Source of the DNA: Limnomonas spitsbergensis
Lineage: Eukaryota; Chlorophyta; Chlorophyceae; Chlamydomonadales
Assembly: GCA_037349105.1 (NCBI GenBank)
Contig: JAYJMM010000093.1
Span: forward strand, 496,001 to 560,000
Length of the DNA stretch: 64,000 nt
Direction: 5' to 3'
The position numbers and the translations under genes are program-made. Numbering within the stretch: the stretch's first letter is position 1; each line of letters opens with the position of its first letter. Below, one piece after another: positions 1-11,078 of this stretch. Under the pieces are notes generated by a model. That model saw only the letters and a program-made list of their open reading frames with translations. It was not told the DNA's origin and did not search any database.

Positions 1-938
1 CACTGCAAGTGTAGGCAGAAGGGCGGGGATAGCGTCAAGGGTAGGGGGCGAAGAGACTATCGAGATGCAAACGCGTGTCCCACCATTCGGAGCGGGGATG
101 TAGGAGGAGATTTGTGACAGCGTGCACTCTGATTCAGAGGTTCACAGGAAGGTGGATTTGAACTCAGGGGAAAGATTTGAGTCGAGTGGCTGTGAGTTAG
201 GCAAGGTAGGCGGGGGGTCGTCGCAACAAGTTTTCCGCTGATGTATTACGTCGGGCGTGGAAGGATGGGCCAGGTATACAAGCATGAGTTTCGTGGGGAG
301 GCGTTTTGATGGTGTCCTGGCGCGTGACGAATCACGTATGGACAGGGATGCTTTGGGCGCTCAAGCTTGTGCGACAGGGACCGCAGAGTGCCGTCTGGGA
401 CGCGCCTGCAGCATGTTGCGCATATGCTCGCATGCATATGTCTGTATACTCACAGACGACGGGGACATGTGACATGCTGCAGCGAGCAAGCCTTCGCAGT
501 AGGCTGGTACCGTCGCACTTGGCGTGGTCAGGCTGCACTGTTTGCTGCAGGGAAAGCGACTGCTCCTCGCTGTTACAGCTAGGAGAGGGCTCATGTTCCT
601 TCAAGACTAGCTTGATGTTGAGCTGCTTCGTTAGCCAATCCACAGCCTCCGAGTCGACAGCGCAGGAGTACACCTGGCAGATTTTACGTCGGGATTTTTT
701 GTCAGGACTCTGGGATTGTCATAGGCATATGTGTATACAAATTGAAGGGTAGATGATGTACAACCCTTGCATCCAATGACTGTTTGCAGCTCACCGTGTA
801 GGAGCAATCTCTCAAGAGCTGGCAAACGCCGTCCCTGGAGGCCTGGTTGCTGTCTACCACTAGGACGGCGAGTTCCGAAGGCGACATTGGTGATATCTTC
901 ATAGCCCGTGGTGCATCTGAATGCCGGGGCTGCTGCAT
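1..938 (-). CDS. PRR/CheY-like receiver-domain protein, 5' part (partial)
   Basis: Exon 1 is 938-795 (first ATG at 938; in-frame ATGs at 902 and 887) and exon 2 is 673-454. The donors are GTGAGC (794-789) and GTGAGT (453-448); the exon 2 acceptor is CAG at 676-674. The exon 1/2 junction is phase 0. Exon 1 encodes the first strand and helix of a receiver domain, with LAVLVVDSN followed by LLRDCSYT. Exon 2 continues with a second strand (KLVLKEHEP), then LLRRL and a third strand ending HVPVV. This order matches plant and algal pseudo-response regulators, where the phospho-acceptor Asp region is altered; here a KEHEP segment stands where a TD-x-x-MP loop would be. That comparison is from memory of the family. 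Exon 3 probably starts at base 2: a pyrimidine tract and TTGCAG end at base 3, and the phase fits. The Lys-containing strand and any C-terminal CCT domain lie outside. A clock or signalling role is inference. Confidence 0.68.
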
Positions 939-2005
939 AGCTGAGGGCGAAGGAGAGTGGACACGGTGGCACAGTATGAGCTAAGTCAAGGCGAATGATA
1001 AACCTGGATGCGCTATCGTGTTGCTGAAATTGAGATTGGGGTAGATTCGCATGGACTGGCAGGGAGAAGAAGTGACGGTCGAAGGAGGCGAGTATGGATA
1101 TCAGCAGTATGAAGAAATGGATTTGGACCAGTGGACGACCTTGGCTTCCAAATCCGAGCCGCGCCTGAATCGGAGGGTGCGCTTTATACGGCAGATATTA
1201 TGGCGACACTCCACGTGTCGCATCGCGCCTGATTCGATGGTGCTGATCTGTCAACATGCCTGTCAATGACGGTTTGATATTTCCAAAAAGGGCAGATATT
1301 TAACGGGACGGTGCGCGAAAGCAATGGATACAGCAAGCCTTACCGTTGGAGCCAAATAGCACTGGATTGTATACGTGAACAGGCAGAAACCAGAGAATAC
1401 CAAACGAGTGGCTCTGGCTGCTCCGTCCATAGGAGATCTCCGACATGACAGGCTGTTTTTCTCCAGGGTTCGAGGGTCTCGATATCAACATCCCGATACC
1501 ACTTTACCCAACAGCGCCCTGGCGATCGGGAACAGGGAGGCGAGTAATCGTGTGACTTGGGAGGGTCACGTGCGCCGTGTGTGCGTTGGCCTGCAACCTG
1601 GGGTGGGCGATCAGGCTTTCGTGTCGGCTATAACTACAGACTTCATGCCGCTCGCGCTCGGCCATCACACTTACACACGCTTCCCATACTTTCTCACAGA
1701 CCACGTTTTCAGGAACAGTTGTACTTATTTCAAACCTGCATCAGGAAGACTGTACCCGCAGCATTGGCGACAGGCACCTGCCAGGGCACGCGTCGCCACA
1801 GATCTGGCAGCCACATCCAGGCGATCCGAACAAGCGTAATCATCACCAGCAGAAACACCGAATACAGCATTAAGGCACGACATCTGCTCACCTGCCCTCA
1901 TATCCACCCCGAGTCGATCTGTCAAAACAGTTTCCGCAGAAGCCAGTCTTTGTGCGTGAGCTCCCCGCTCCCCGCTTCCCAGCTGCAAATCAGCGCCACA
2001 GCGGC
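939..2005. promoter_or_regulatory. Shared divergent upstream interval of the receiver gene and the lipid phosphatase gene
   Basis: No coding exon was found between the two divergent starts. Two G-box cores (CACGTG) lie at 1212-1217 and 1567-1572. An evening-element-like AGATATTT lies at 1294-1301. Such motifs are bound by bHLH/bZIP and MYB factors in plants, but hexamers occur by chance at this length, so function is inference. No TATA box or transcription start was assigned. Confidence 0.3.
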
Positions 2006-5000
2006 ATGCTTCTGCCTCCACTGCTGCTGCTGCAGCCCATCTCGCTGCTCTGCTCCCTACCCTGCCTTCTGCTGGTCGCCTCGGTGACCCTACCGTCGCC
2101 ACAGCAGCGTGCATGGCTCCGGCGCCAGCTGCAACCCCGCATGGCAGCCATCGTCATGCAGCAGCTGCCGGGGATGCTGCATATGCAGCAGCTGCTGCGC
2201 AGCCGCAGCATGGACACCCTCACGCTGCTGACGGAGATCACTGTCAGCCTGCACTTCTACGTCGCGAGCCTGCCTATCCTTTATTTTATGGGCCACACTG
2301 CCGAGACAATGACACTGTGCATGGGTGAGGGCCACCGAAACTTAGAGAGTGCTTCAACTACAATGCAGACTCAGCGCGGGCTGGCGGTTGCAGCAAGCCC
2401 TACCGCTTGGGCCCCTGGTCATAGTCCTTGAGAAGGGCTGTTCTCCATTGGCTGAATGGCGGCCTCCTGGTGGTGTGGTGTGCACCTGAATAAAGGCTGA
2501 CTCGGCACTCCTCAAAGAGCATGATACGCAGCTGATATGAAGGCATGCGTGCATGCGACTGCTTGCACGCATGCCTCTGTTGCATGCATGGACATTCATG
2601 TATGCTGGGGAAAGTTACAGGCATGCGCCGGCTGCAGGCCTGCGTGAAACGCACCTGCGATCGACGCATGCATGGGAGCACATGGGGGCCCTTTGTAATG
2701 GAAAGCCTGGAAGAAAAACCATTTATCTCGGCTTACAAATTGTAAAGTGCATGCTGGCGAGGCGGGCAGGGAGGCTGACAAGGAATGGGAAACTCTGCCA
2801 TGCATCTGTGAGGCAAGTGGGGTACTTATACCTATCATCCGTGGGGCCACATGACCAGTATTGTGTCCATTACGATCGTTGTGGTGGCTGTACCGTGCTG
2901 CTGAATTTCAGGCAAGTTAAGCTACTTTTATGCGACAGGGACCATAATTACTTACACGGTTTATGAATTGCGGTGCAATTGCACAGCACTGTATAGGGCC
3001 CAGCAGGGTATGACCCAGGGTCCGTGCGCAGGGCGCGTGCGCACACGGCATCAGGCAGCCACCACTAGCCTTGCTCCGTGTGACTCCATAACCACATACC
3101 AGCAGCAATAGCCTTAATCATGCATACAAACATGCATACATACAATATAAGTGATGCACACAAACATACCAATGGTGCTGCCTTGCTGCCCCCATGGCCA
3201 TCCCACCCCCGAGCCATGCATGGACCATGGACAACCGTGGAGCTACACGCCCATGCATGGACCATGCTCACCATGCACTCCATGCATGGACCATGCACCA
3301 TGCACGCCCATGCATGGGCCATGCATGCCATGCATGGACCATGGACAACACCGCATGGCTGCACGCCCACTGTTCTGAATCCAGTTGAAAGTAATAGAAC
3401 TGTCTATAATTTGTTGATAAACAAGAATACAGGAAACATCAGCGCGACGAATGAACTCAGCAACCCCGCCTCGCATGTCTCTAGTGGGCCACTCGCCATG
3501 TGAATTGTATGCGCCCTGTGCAAACTCAAAGCGGCCCAGCCGCCCCATGCAAAGTTGAAGCGCCCCATGTGTCCATACCGTGCGTACCATCTTCCCCGTA
3601 AGAACTCGACGCGCTCCATGCACCCCATGTACACTCAATGCGTCCCTCGCGCACTCCATGTGCCCCATGCGCCTTCTGCAAACTCAATAGCGCCCCATGC
3701 AAAGTTGAATCGCCCCATGTGTCCCATGCAAACTCAAAGCGTCCCATGCAAACTCAAAGCGCCCCATGTGCCCCCATATGCCCCATATGTTGCACAGGCC
3801 TGGCCCTGACCACGTATCTTACATCGGCCCTGAAGGACCTCATGTGCTCGCCGCGCCCCAATCAGGCCGCGACGGCCTCGCAGCGCGCTCAGATGCATCC
3901 CGCGGCGTCAGATGATGAACGAGGCTTCACCGAGTACGGCGCCCCCAGCACGCACATGTCTGCGGGCTTGTTCGCAGCCCTGGCGCTGGTAAGGACAACC
4001 CTTTGTACTGTTGTGCTTCAGCTACATTTCAGCTGCACTCTGGTCAGTGGCTGGGGGGCCGGATGCTGCAGGCCCTGCTGCTCGGGCCACCGGCCATAGA
4101 CCGGTCGAGGTTGGTCCCAATTGGCCCAGTTGCGGCTGCTTGGCGGCCTCCAAATTTAGCTCTGATGTAAACGGGTCCATGGGGAAGGCTGTTTGCGTGT
4201 AGGGCTGTTGCTGATTAAAAGGAAAGGCAAAGGAACAATGCGAGTGTATCGGCCAACTGAAGCCCAGTCATGAAGAAGAAAGAGCTCGTTGGGGAAGCCG
4301 CTTGATGTTGGAACTGATGCTAGTAGGGAAGGGAGGAGGTGGGTGCTAAGGCAGGGAGGAATGTCTTTTTGGATGCGGCACTGGAGCTAGTAGGGACGGG
4401 AGGCGGTGGGTGCTAAGGCAGGGAGGAATGTCTTTTTGGATGTGGCACTTGCGCTAGTAGGGACGGGAGGAGGTGGGGGTTAAGGCAGGGAGGAATGTCT
4501 TTTTGGATGCGGCACTGGCGCAATGGCGCTAGTAGGGACGGGAGGAGGTGGGTGCTAAGGCAGGGAGGAATGTCTTTTTGGATGTGGCACCGGCGCTAGT
4601 AGGGACGGGAGGCGGTGGGTGCTAAGGCAGGGAGGAATGTCTTTTTGGATGCGGCACTGGAGCTAGTAGGAACGGGAGGAGGTGGGTGCTAAGGCAGGGA
4701 GGAATGTCTTTCTGGATGCGGCATTGGCGCAGTGGCGCTGGTGGGGACGGGAGGAGGTGGGTGCTAAGGCAGGGGAGGAATGTCTTTTTGGATGCGGCAC
4801 TGGCGCAGTGGCGCTAGTAGGGACGGGAGGAGGTGGGTTCTAAGGCAAGGAGGAATGTTTTGGATGAGGCACTGGAGCGGGAAGTGGGACGAAGGGGAAG
4901 TGGGACTAAAGGGATGTCAGGGTAAGTTCGAGTTCATCAAATTGCATCTGTGTCGGCATAATTGTGTTTCAGACCTGAGGTTTCAGCGTCCAGCCCTGAA

Positions 5001-8000
5001 CCGTACGGTAAGTCCTTTCTTTGCATGGATGAAGCCATGCCGCTACCTTGACATGGCGGCCTCCATGCAATGAAAGGGTTTGTTTCCTTGAGCTGCCTCA
5101 GCACTGCGACATGCATGCGCCTCCTCGCATTTCGCCGGGTCCTCTTCAAAAGTTGAAGGCTTAGGATTCCCGAAAACCTCGGAAAATCACATTAGCAAAT
5201 ACAACAGTGCTAACTTGAGCAATGTGTCTTGCATCCTCCTCCCCCCCCTTACCCAGTCCTGTTCAGGGCTCAGATTTATTTCATTTAAACCCCCTAAAAC
5301 CAGCCATTGTGCTGTGTCGGGCTTGCTCTTTTCCCATCTTGCCGCGGCCAGGTTTGGGGTCGGGGTGTAGGGTTCCCTAAACTCCTTAAAGCAGTTTCTG
5401 CACTGTGTCGCGCATGCTCCTCCTCCCCGCTTATCACAGCCATGTTCACACTTGCTAAGCGTGTGTGCATTATGCCAGAGACGCCCATGCTCCTCCTCCC
5501 CTCTTGCCGCGTCCAGTTCACACTCTCCTAAGTGCGGGCATATTGCCGGGAAGGCTGCTCGGGTATCCTGGAAGCTGCTAGGCAGCTACAGGACTGTGAC
5601 ATGCATGCCCCTCCTCCCTCTTGCCGCATCCAGGTTCACACGTTGCTGGGTGTGGGTGTGCTGCCGGAGACGCTGCTCGGGTTTGTTGGAAGCTACTCGG
5701 CAGCTGCCCTCTGGGGCGCCTGGATTGGCCTCACGAGGGTCTACCTCTGCGTCCACGCGCCGCTGGACCTGATGCTGGGTGAGGCACACACCCTCTCTTT
5801 ATACCGGTAATCCCATTCCAATACCGTTACAGGTTGAGTAGATCTAACAAATCTCTGCAGGACAGAATGGGGTGTGACAACAAAAAAGGCTCTTCCTCTT
5901 GTGTCCACACGACACTGGACCTGATGCTGTGTGAGGCAGACACCAAAGCTGTGCATGCCGTACTCCAGGAATCAAATGGTTTAGAGTTTAGGATTTAGCA
6001 GATTTGAACCCTGAACCCTAATCCTAAAGCTGTGCAATCGCATGCCGTACTCCAGGAATCAAATGGTTTAGACGTTAGGATTTAGCAGATTTGAACCCTG
6101 AACCCTAATCCTAAAGCTGTGCAATCGCATGCTGTACTCCAGGAATCAAATGGTTTAGGGTTAAGGATTTAGCAGGTTTGAACCTTAAGCCCTAAACCTT
6201 GTGCTGTGCAATTGCATGCCGTAATCCAGGAATCAAATGGTTTAGGGTTTAGGATTTAGCAGGTTTGAACCTTAAGCCCTAAACCTTAAGCTGTGCAATC
6301 GCATGCTGTAATCCAGGAATCATGTGGTTTGGGGTTAAGCAGATTGAAACGCTAAACCCAAAGCTGTGCAATCACATCGTAATCCAGGCATTGTGTGGTT
6401 TAGGGTTAAGCAGATTGTAACCCTTAACCCTAAACCCATAGCTGTGCAATCGCATGCTGTTATCCAGGAATCATGTGGTTAAGGATTTAGCAGATTGAAA
6501 CCCTAAACCCAAAGCTGTGCAATCGCATGCTGTAATCCAGGAATCATGTGGTTAAGGATTTAGCAGATTGAAACCCTAAACCCATAGCTGTGCAATCGCA
6601 TGCTGTAATCCAGGAATCATGTGTTTATGGGTTTAGCAGATTGTAACCCTAAACTCTAAACCCATAGCTGTGCAATCGCATGCTGTAATCCAGGAATCAT
6701 GTGTTTATGGGTTTAGCAGATTGTAACCCTAAACTCTAAACCCATAGCTGTGCAATCGCATGCTGTAATCCAGTAATTGTTTAGGGTTCAGCAGATTGAA
6801 ATCCTAAACCCTGAACCCAAACTGGGCATGCGTAAGCATCGTGATAATTCCTATATCGCCATGCCCATGCGACCCTCCTGCTTCGTCCGTGCAGGTAGCG
6901 TTGTTGGGGGCTCCGTGTTTGCCATGTGGGCCGCCGCTGCCGGCCATCATCACGATTGGGTCACAGGCGGCAGCCCCACCGCCGACGCCGACGCTCCGCC
7001 CTCGCCCGGAGGTGAAGGACCGTCTGCCTCTGCTGCGGTGGTCTCGCTGTTTGCGCTGATGCCGGCAGCGCTCCGTGCCGTGCTGATGGTGGGGGGGCAC
7101 GCATGGGCGCTGCTGCGGTACCCTACTCCAATGCACCGGACAGAGAGCTACGAGCACGCGACAACGTTCATCGGGGCATGGTGGGCGGCTGGTACTGGAT
7201 GTGAACCCTAAATCCTGCGCCCTAAGTTATAAGCCTTTGATCCTGGAACCCTGGAGCACAAAACGCCTCGCGTTTGGGCGTGGGGGGTACTGCATTTAAT
7301 CTTTAGTCTTAAGCCCTAAGCCCTAACCTTAAGCCCTTAGCCCTAATCTTAAGCCCTAACCTTAAGCCCTACGCTTTTAAATCTCAAGCCCTAAACCCTA
7401 TGCAATCCCTATATACCATGTTACATGCCTTTATCCTGAACATGAAACCCTGGAGCACGTAACGTCGTGCATAGGGTCGTGGTGGGTGCTGCATCTCAAC
7501 CCTGTGTGTGAAGCCCTACACTCTTTATTACAAGCCTTGAATCCTGAACCCGTGAGCACTTAACGACAGAGGGGCATGGTGGGCATTGTATTCACACCAT
7601 CAATCAAATACGTCAGGTATGGCCTGACGAGGTGGGCGTGGACTCTCTCACTCTGTACATCCATACTACCCCCACTCTTCACTCCCTCACTCCTACCTCC
7701 CTATCATTCTCACTCTCCAGTCTTACCTCCCTATCACCCTCACTCTCCCACTCTTACCTCCATATCACCCTCACTCTTCACTCTCACTCTTACCTCCATA
7801 TCACCCCCCCCTCTTCACTCCCCCACTCTTTACCTCTATATCACCCTCACTCTTCACTCCCCCACTCTATACCTCCCTATCACCCTCACTTCACTCCCCC
7901 ACTCTTTACCCTTCCTATCACCCTCACTTCACTCTCTCACTCCTAACTCCATATTGCCCTCACAGGGGCGGCTTCCCCGTGGCCCACGGCAGCGGTCTCT

Positions 8001-8677
8001 CAAAGCTCGCCCGCATGTCCCGCCTGGCGCCAATGGCTGCCGCCGCCAGCCGGCTGCCGCCACCCGTGGCACGTGCGATTTACGTCTCCGCCGGGCTGGC
8101 CATTGTTCTGCTGACGCGCGTTGTCGCGAAGGCCGCGCTGACGCCGGTGGTTTCAGGGCTGCTCGCGCTTTTGCCGCACCGTGTCCGGCTGGCGCTGCAG
8201 CCGCCCCTCGCACATGCACCGCTGCAGGTGGCAGGCCCAGGGCAGGGGGTGGGGAAGCTCGGCGACGGTGGTAGTGGGGGAGGAGGCGCTGTCGTTATCG
8301 CTTCTGTGGTTTTACCGGGCAAAGGGGGGCGGAAAGGCAACGGCGGCGGTGACGGTGGCAAAGGCCGTGCAGGCGGAAGACCTGCCCCGCCCACAAGAGG
8401 TGGTGCTGACGAGGCGGCAGCCGCAGCGGTTCACGTCGGTATTATGGAGCTCAAGCTGCGGCGCCGGCGGCCTGCAGAGGGCAACAGCTCCGGCGGCCTT
8501 CCCGCTGGGAAAGCGCTGGAGGGGCCGGGCCTGCCGCCCCTCGCTGCTTTCGCGCTCCGGCCGGACGGCTACCCGTGCGATGCGGATGCGATTCGGCGGT
8601 ACGTCTGTTACTGCCTGATGGTTGTGGTTTTAGTGGTGTACCACGACGTGGTTGCGGAGCTGTTGGCCGAGGCCTGA
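2006..8677 (+). CDS. PAP2-superfamily phosphatase, sphingosine/long-chain-base-1-phosphate phosphatase type
   Basis: Five exons: 2006-2324, 3798-3988, 5634-5778, 6895-7180 and 7966-8677 (stop TGA). They join in consistent phase (1,0,1,2) into 550 residues. The three PAP2 motifs are present in order: C1 KDLMCSPRP (119-127), C2 EYGAPSTH (152-159) and C3 TR-x5-H-x3-D (R205, H211, D215). The usual Ser before the C3 Arg is Thr. After C3 comes a YPTPMHRTESYEHATTFIG segment typical of the S1P/LCB phosphatase subgroup, then two more hydrophobic segments; the last is at residues 528-548. Several membrane spans are visible, including a hydrophobic N-terminus. The family dephosphorylates sphingoid-base phosphates at the ER; the substrate here is inference. 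The last exon carries a Gly/Ala-rich, probably disordered insert of about 150 residues. An upstream in-frame GTG at 1952 was not used. Exon 4 uses donor GTGGGC at 7181 because only that donor keeps exon 5 open. Confidence 0.88.
2520..3370. repeat. GCATGC- and CCATGCATGG-rich blocks in phosphatase intron 1
   Basis: Two palindromic CATG-rich patches lie at about 2520-2690 and 3195-3365. The second repeats CCATGCATGGACC-like units with short spacers. They fall in the intron 2325-3797. All ORFs here are repeat-driven and show no domain. Confidence 0.8.
3505..3790 (+). repeat. Degenerate tandem repeat of GCCCCATGCAAACTCAAAGC units
   Basis: About a dozen diverged copies of a unit of roughly 20 bp run up to the acceptor of phosphatase exon 2 at 3797. 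The reading frames through it are not coding. Confidence 0.8.
4300..4880 (+). repeat. Tandem repeat, unit about 68 bp, 8-9 copies
   Basis: Units contain GGGACGGGAGGAGGTGGGTG followed by GCAGGGAGGAATGTCTTTTT and GGATGCGGCACTGG. Some units carry an extra GCGCAATG-type insertion. The array lies in phosphatase intron 2 (3989-5633), and the sense strand is G-rich. Confidence 0.9.
5516..5592 (+). repeat. Degraded copy of the 5' part of phosphatase exon 3 (exon echo)
   Basis: The segment aligns with 5631-5706, including the acceptor CAG, the TTCACAC start and the GCTGCTCGG...GGAAGCT stretch. It has substitutions and no usable frame. Shorter pieces of the same acceptor region recur at about 5330-5355 and 5405-5460. 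A copy of the exon 3 donor end (CTGGACCTGATGCTGNGTGA) lies downstream at 5905-5945. Confidence 0.85.
5960..6830 (+). repeat. Telomere-like tandem repeat, about 11 units of 75-95 bp
   Basis: Units share GCTGTGCAATCGCATGCTGT and CCAGGAATCA, followed by TTTAGGG-like and then CCCTAAACCC-like strings. Early units contain perfect inverted 9-mers, for example TTTAGGATT at 5987-5995 and AATCCTAAA at 6020-6028. The array fills most of phosphatase intron 3. Confidence 0.9.
7230..7960 (+). repeat. CCCTAA-type and pyrimidine-rich repeats in phosphatase intron 4
   Basis: 7300-7400 holds CCCTAAGCCCTAACCTTAAG-type strings. 7640-7960 holds repeated CTCACTCTTCACTCCC/TACCTCCATATCACC units, of which the last adjoins the functional acceptor CACAG at 7961-7965. 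The block looks like repeated copies of the acceptor tract. Confidence 0.8.
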
Positions 8678-8896
8678 CGCTCGGCAGTATTTATTTTGGT
8701 GCGCGCCAGATCCCGTTTGGGGGGCCGTCGGGTGGCCCCTAAGTGGACGAAACCCGGACCGGTCTTCCTCGAGTTGCAAGAACGAGAACGACAGTATGAG
8801 CAGGAATCCGACGGAGATGGGGGGATCGTGGATGCGTTTTTGAATACCAACTGCTGAAAAGAGGTAAAGCATGGCCCACACTACTGGGAATTCCTT

Positions 8897-8901
8897 TGTA
8901 A
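8897..8901 (+). promoter_or_regulatory. Possible TGTAA poly(A) signal of the phosphatase gene
   Basis: TGTAA lies 220 bases after the stop codon. TGTAA is the usual polyadenylation signal in chlorophyte algae. It is a single pentamer without cDNA support, so confidence is limited. Confidence 0.35.
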
Positions 8902-8984
8902 CACCATGGTTTACATATGTTAATATTAAACTCGGTTAAATTTATATAGCGGGGTGAGGGGCTACAATGGTGACACCAATGTTA

Positions 8985-9150
8985 ACTATGGCCCAGAGGT
9001 GTTACGTCATTGACTGGACAGAGGTGTAACGTCATTGACTGGACAGAGGTGTAACGTCATTGATTGGACATGGGTGTAACAGCATGAATTGGACAGAGGT
9101 GTAGCGTCATTGACTGGACAGAGGTGTAACGTCATTGACTGAACAGTGGT
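8985..9150 (+). mobile_element. Solo LINE 3' end with tandemly repeated tail
   Basis: The segment starts with GGCCCAGAGGTGTTACGTCA, the 3' terminus shared with the LINE copies nearby. A unit of about 25 bp (CATTGACTGGACAGAGGTGTAACGT) is then repeated about six times. No reverse transcriptase sequence precedes it. Confidence 0.7.
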
Positions 9151-9309
9151 GCATGAGGTAACAAATGGCCAAGGGCTCGTGGTGGTGGGGTAGAGGGAAC
9201 GGAGGTCATCGAAATTGCATGGGGGGACTGGACTAACTGAAGTCAGGGAAGTGGGGTAGGGTGTGGGTGTAATGGAGATGCTGCATATAAGCTAGCAGGA
9301 AGTGGTCAT

Positions 9310-9790
9310 CTGACATCTTTTCTTTTGCTAGGACTTAACAAGGTTAATGACATTGCATATTCTCTTTTGCGGTGTTGGGCAAGGGGAGATGGCGAGCATG
9401 TGGAGGATGCGCTGCATGCCTGCTTCCAGTGCCCTAGCCTGAAGAAGAGGCTTAGGGCGAGAGGTTGGGTAGGCTCCCTAGAAGGCGCCACAGACTTTCA
9501 ACAGTTGTACCAGGGCAGGCTTGGATGGGAGGCTCTGACTTTTGTTGAAGATGTCGTTCGCTTTGTTGAGGCCTAGTTGTGTTGTTTTTCTTTGCCTTCT
9601 TGGGGAATAGGCTTGAGAGGGGCAAGGTTGACTTTGGGCTGACTTTTCCTTTGGGGGGGGGGTAGTTCTTTCCTTTGTTTTTTTCTCCTTCTTTCCCTCT
9701 TAACTTCAGTTTCTTTTCTTCCAACAAGACCGTTGGGCGCCCACGCGGCCGAGCCTTTTTGAGCAGGGCCCAGAGGTGTAATGTCATTGA
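9310..9790 (+). mobile_element. 5'-truncated non-LTR retrotransposon (LINE), copy A
   Basis: The frame ending at the TAG at 9574-9576 reads GDGEHVEDALHACFQCPSL then RARGWVG. It carries the H-x3-H/C-type ligands and CP that close non-LTR reverse transcriptase ORFs. A 3' untranslated tail ends with GTTGGGCGCCCACGCGGCC and GCCCAGAGGTGTAATGTCAT. A similar stretch of about 30 bp (TTTGCTAGGACTT-ACAAG) flanks both ends (about 9318-9345 and 9795-9822). This may be an old target-site duplication. Confidence 0.72.
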
Positions 9791-9879
9791 CATATTTTAT
9801 TTTGCTAGGACTTTACAAGATGTGAGGCCGGACGCCCAACCTTACAAACCTGAGACGATAACACAAAAAACAGAGATCC

Positions 9880-10410
9880 TGCCGGATCCTGCCACTGAAC
9901 ACAAATCTGCCGCCGCCTACTGCACTTGGTTCCAGCCTACGGCGGGCGCAGGCCAGGGGCCGCACTAGCCGAAAGGAGTGTGCTTGCGTGCACACGAACT
10001 TAAGGCTGGGGCTCGGCGCTGTCAACACGGCCGGCACTAGCGGACGGCGCAGCGGTCAGCAGTGTGACAGACGGTGCTGCCAGCGATGTTGGGCTTGGGG
10101 AGACGGCGAGCATGTGGAGGACGCGTTCCATGCATGCTTTCAATGCCCCAGTGTGCAGGATCAATTTAGGGAGCGGGGATAGGCAGGTCCCCCTGATGGT
10201 GCTGGGATGCCCTCGCTTTTGTGGAAGACGTGGTAGATATCGTTGAGACGTAGGCGTTCTCAGAGGCTGGAACTTCCTTTGCCTTCCCTTTCCAGCCTTT
10301 TTTCTGTCATTTCACTTAATTACCCATTGTCCTTCCTTTTTCGTCTGCCCCTTTTAGTCAGGCGCCCTCGAGCCTTTTCGAGCAGGGCCCACAGGTGTAA
10401 CGTCATTGCC
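9880..10410 (+). mobile_element. 5'-truncated non-LTR retrotransposon (LINE), copy B
   Basis: The readable C-terminal segment contains LRLGLGAVNT, then CCQRC, GDGEHVEDAFHACFQCPS and a stop at 10180-10182. This is the RT C-terminal Cys/His region. The 3' tail ends at about 10387-10410 with GCCCACAGGTGTAACGTCAT. It shares the upstream CTGGTTCCAG-type segment with copy C at 37940. Confidence 0.75.
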
Positions 10411-10614
10411 GAAAACAGCCCAGGTGCCGGCTGGGCATGGGGCCTTCGTCGGCAGCTTAGAAAAGGAAAGCATGAACAGGAAAGGCACACGACCAACAAT
10501 CACATGCGACCCGGGGACTTGGAACTGGCGGATTGTGTGTGGGTGTGTGTGTGTGGGGGGGGGCAATGACATAAAGTTGCAGTGGCCACTTGCGGGTACA
10601 CGTGTCCAGAATGC

Positions 10615-10740
10615 ACTTGCAACAGTTGGGCGCCCACGCGGCAGACTTCTTTTGCATGGCACTTAAGGCATAGGTCAATGACATTCTACCTCTGGGCCCT
10701 GCTCAAAAAGGTTAGGCCGCATGGGCGCCCAACTGTCCCG
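10615..10740 (-). mobile_element. Inverted LINE 3' terminus
   Basis: The reverse strand of 10674-10735 carries the LINE end (GTTGGGCGCCCA...GCCCAGAGGTAGAATGTCAT). A direct GTTGGGCGCCCACGCGGC lies at 10624-10641, so the two make an inverted pair about 75 bp apart. There is no coding part. Confidence 0.65.
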
Positions 10741-11075
10741 GCATAGGTGTTACGTCATCGTCTTGCATCATGGATTCATGGGAGACACCAAGTAGTGTTA
10801 GGGGCGGCAGCTGTTTTGAGCTTTTTCTGAATGTTGTGTACCGTATGAGGAGGGCTGCATGGTCTGGCAAAGACATGCCTGCTGCCATGATGCTGCAATT
10901 CAATCTTGTATAGCATGCATGGATGCCTGCTGCTCGACCCATTATCGTTGTTGCCAGTCCGCGTATACCAAGGAGGGTCACATGATTCCGGCTGACAAAA
11001 TTTGCTATGCATGGGGCTGCATGCAGAAGGGAGTAAGGGACGGGAGGTCGGATGCTGATTTCGAAGGGTGATTTG
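10741..11075. other. Intergenic, nothing recognised
   Basis: The stretch has short CATG-rich motifs and no supported gene, RNA or repeat. Confidence 0.5.
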
Positions 11076-11078
11076 TAA

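Noticed and set aside
7576..7960. Leu/Ser/Tyr-rich ORF upstream of phosphatase exon 5
   Set aside because: It reads through pyrimidine-rich acceptor repeats. The exon 4 to exon 5 join is in phase only when this segment is intron.
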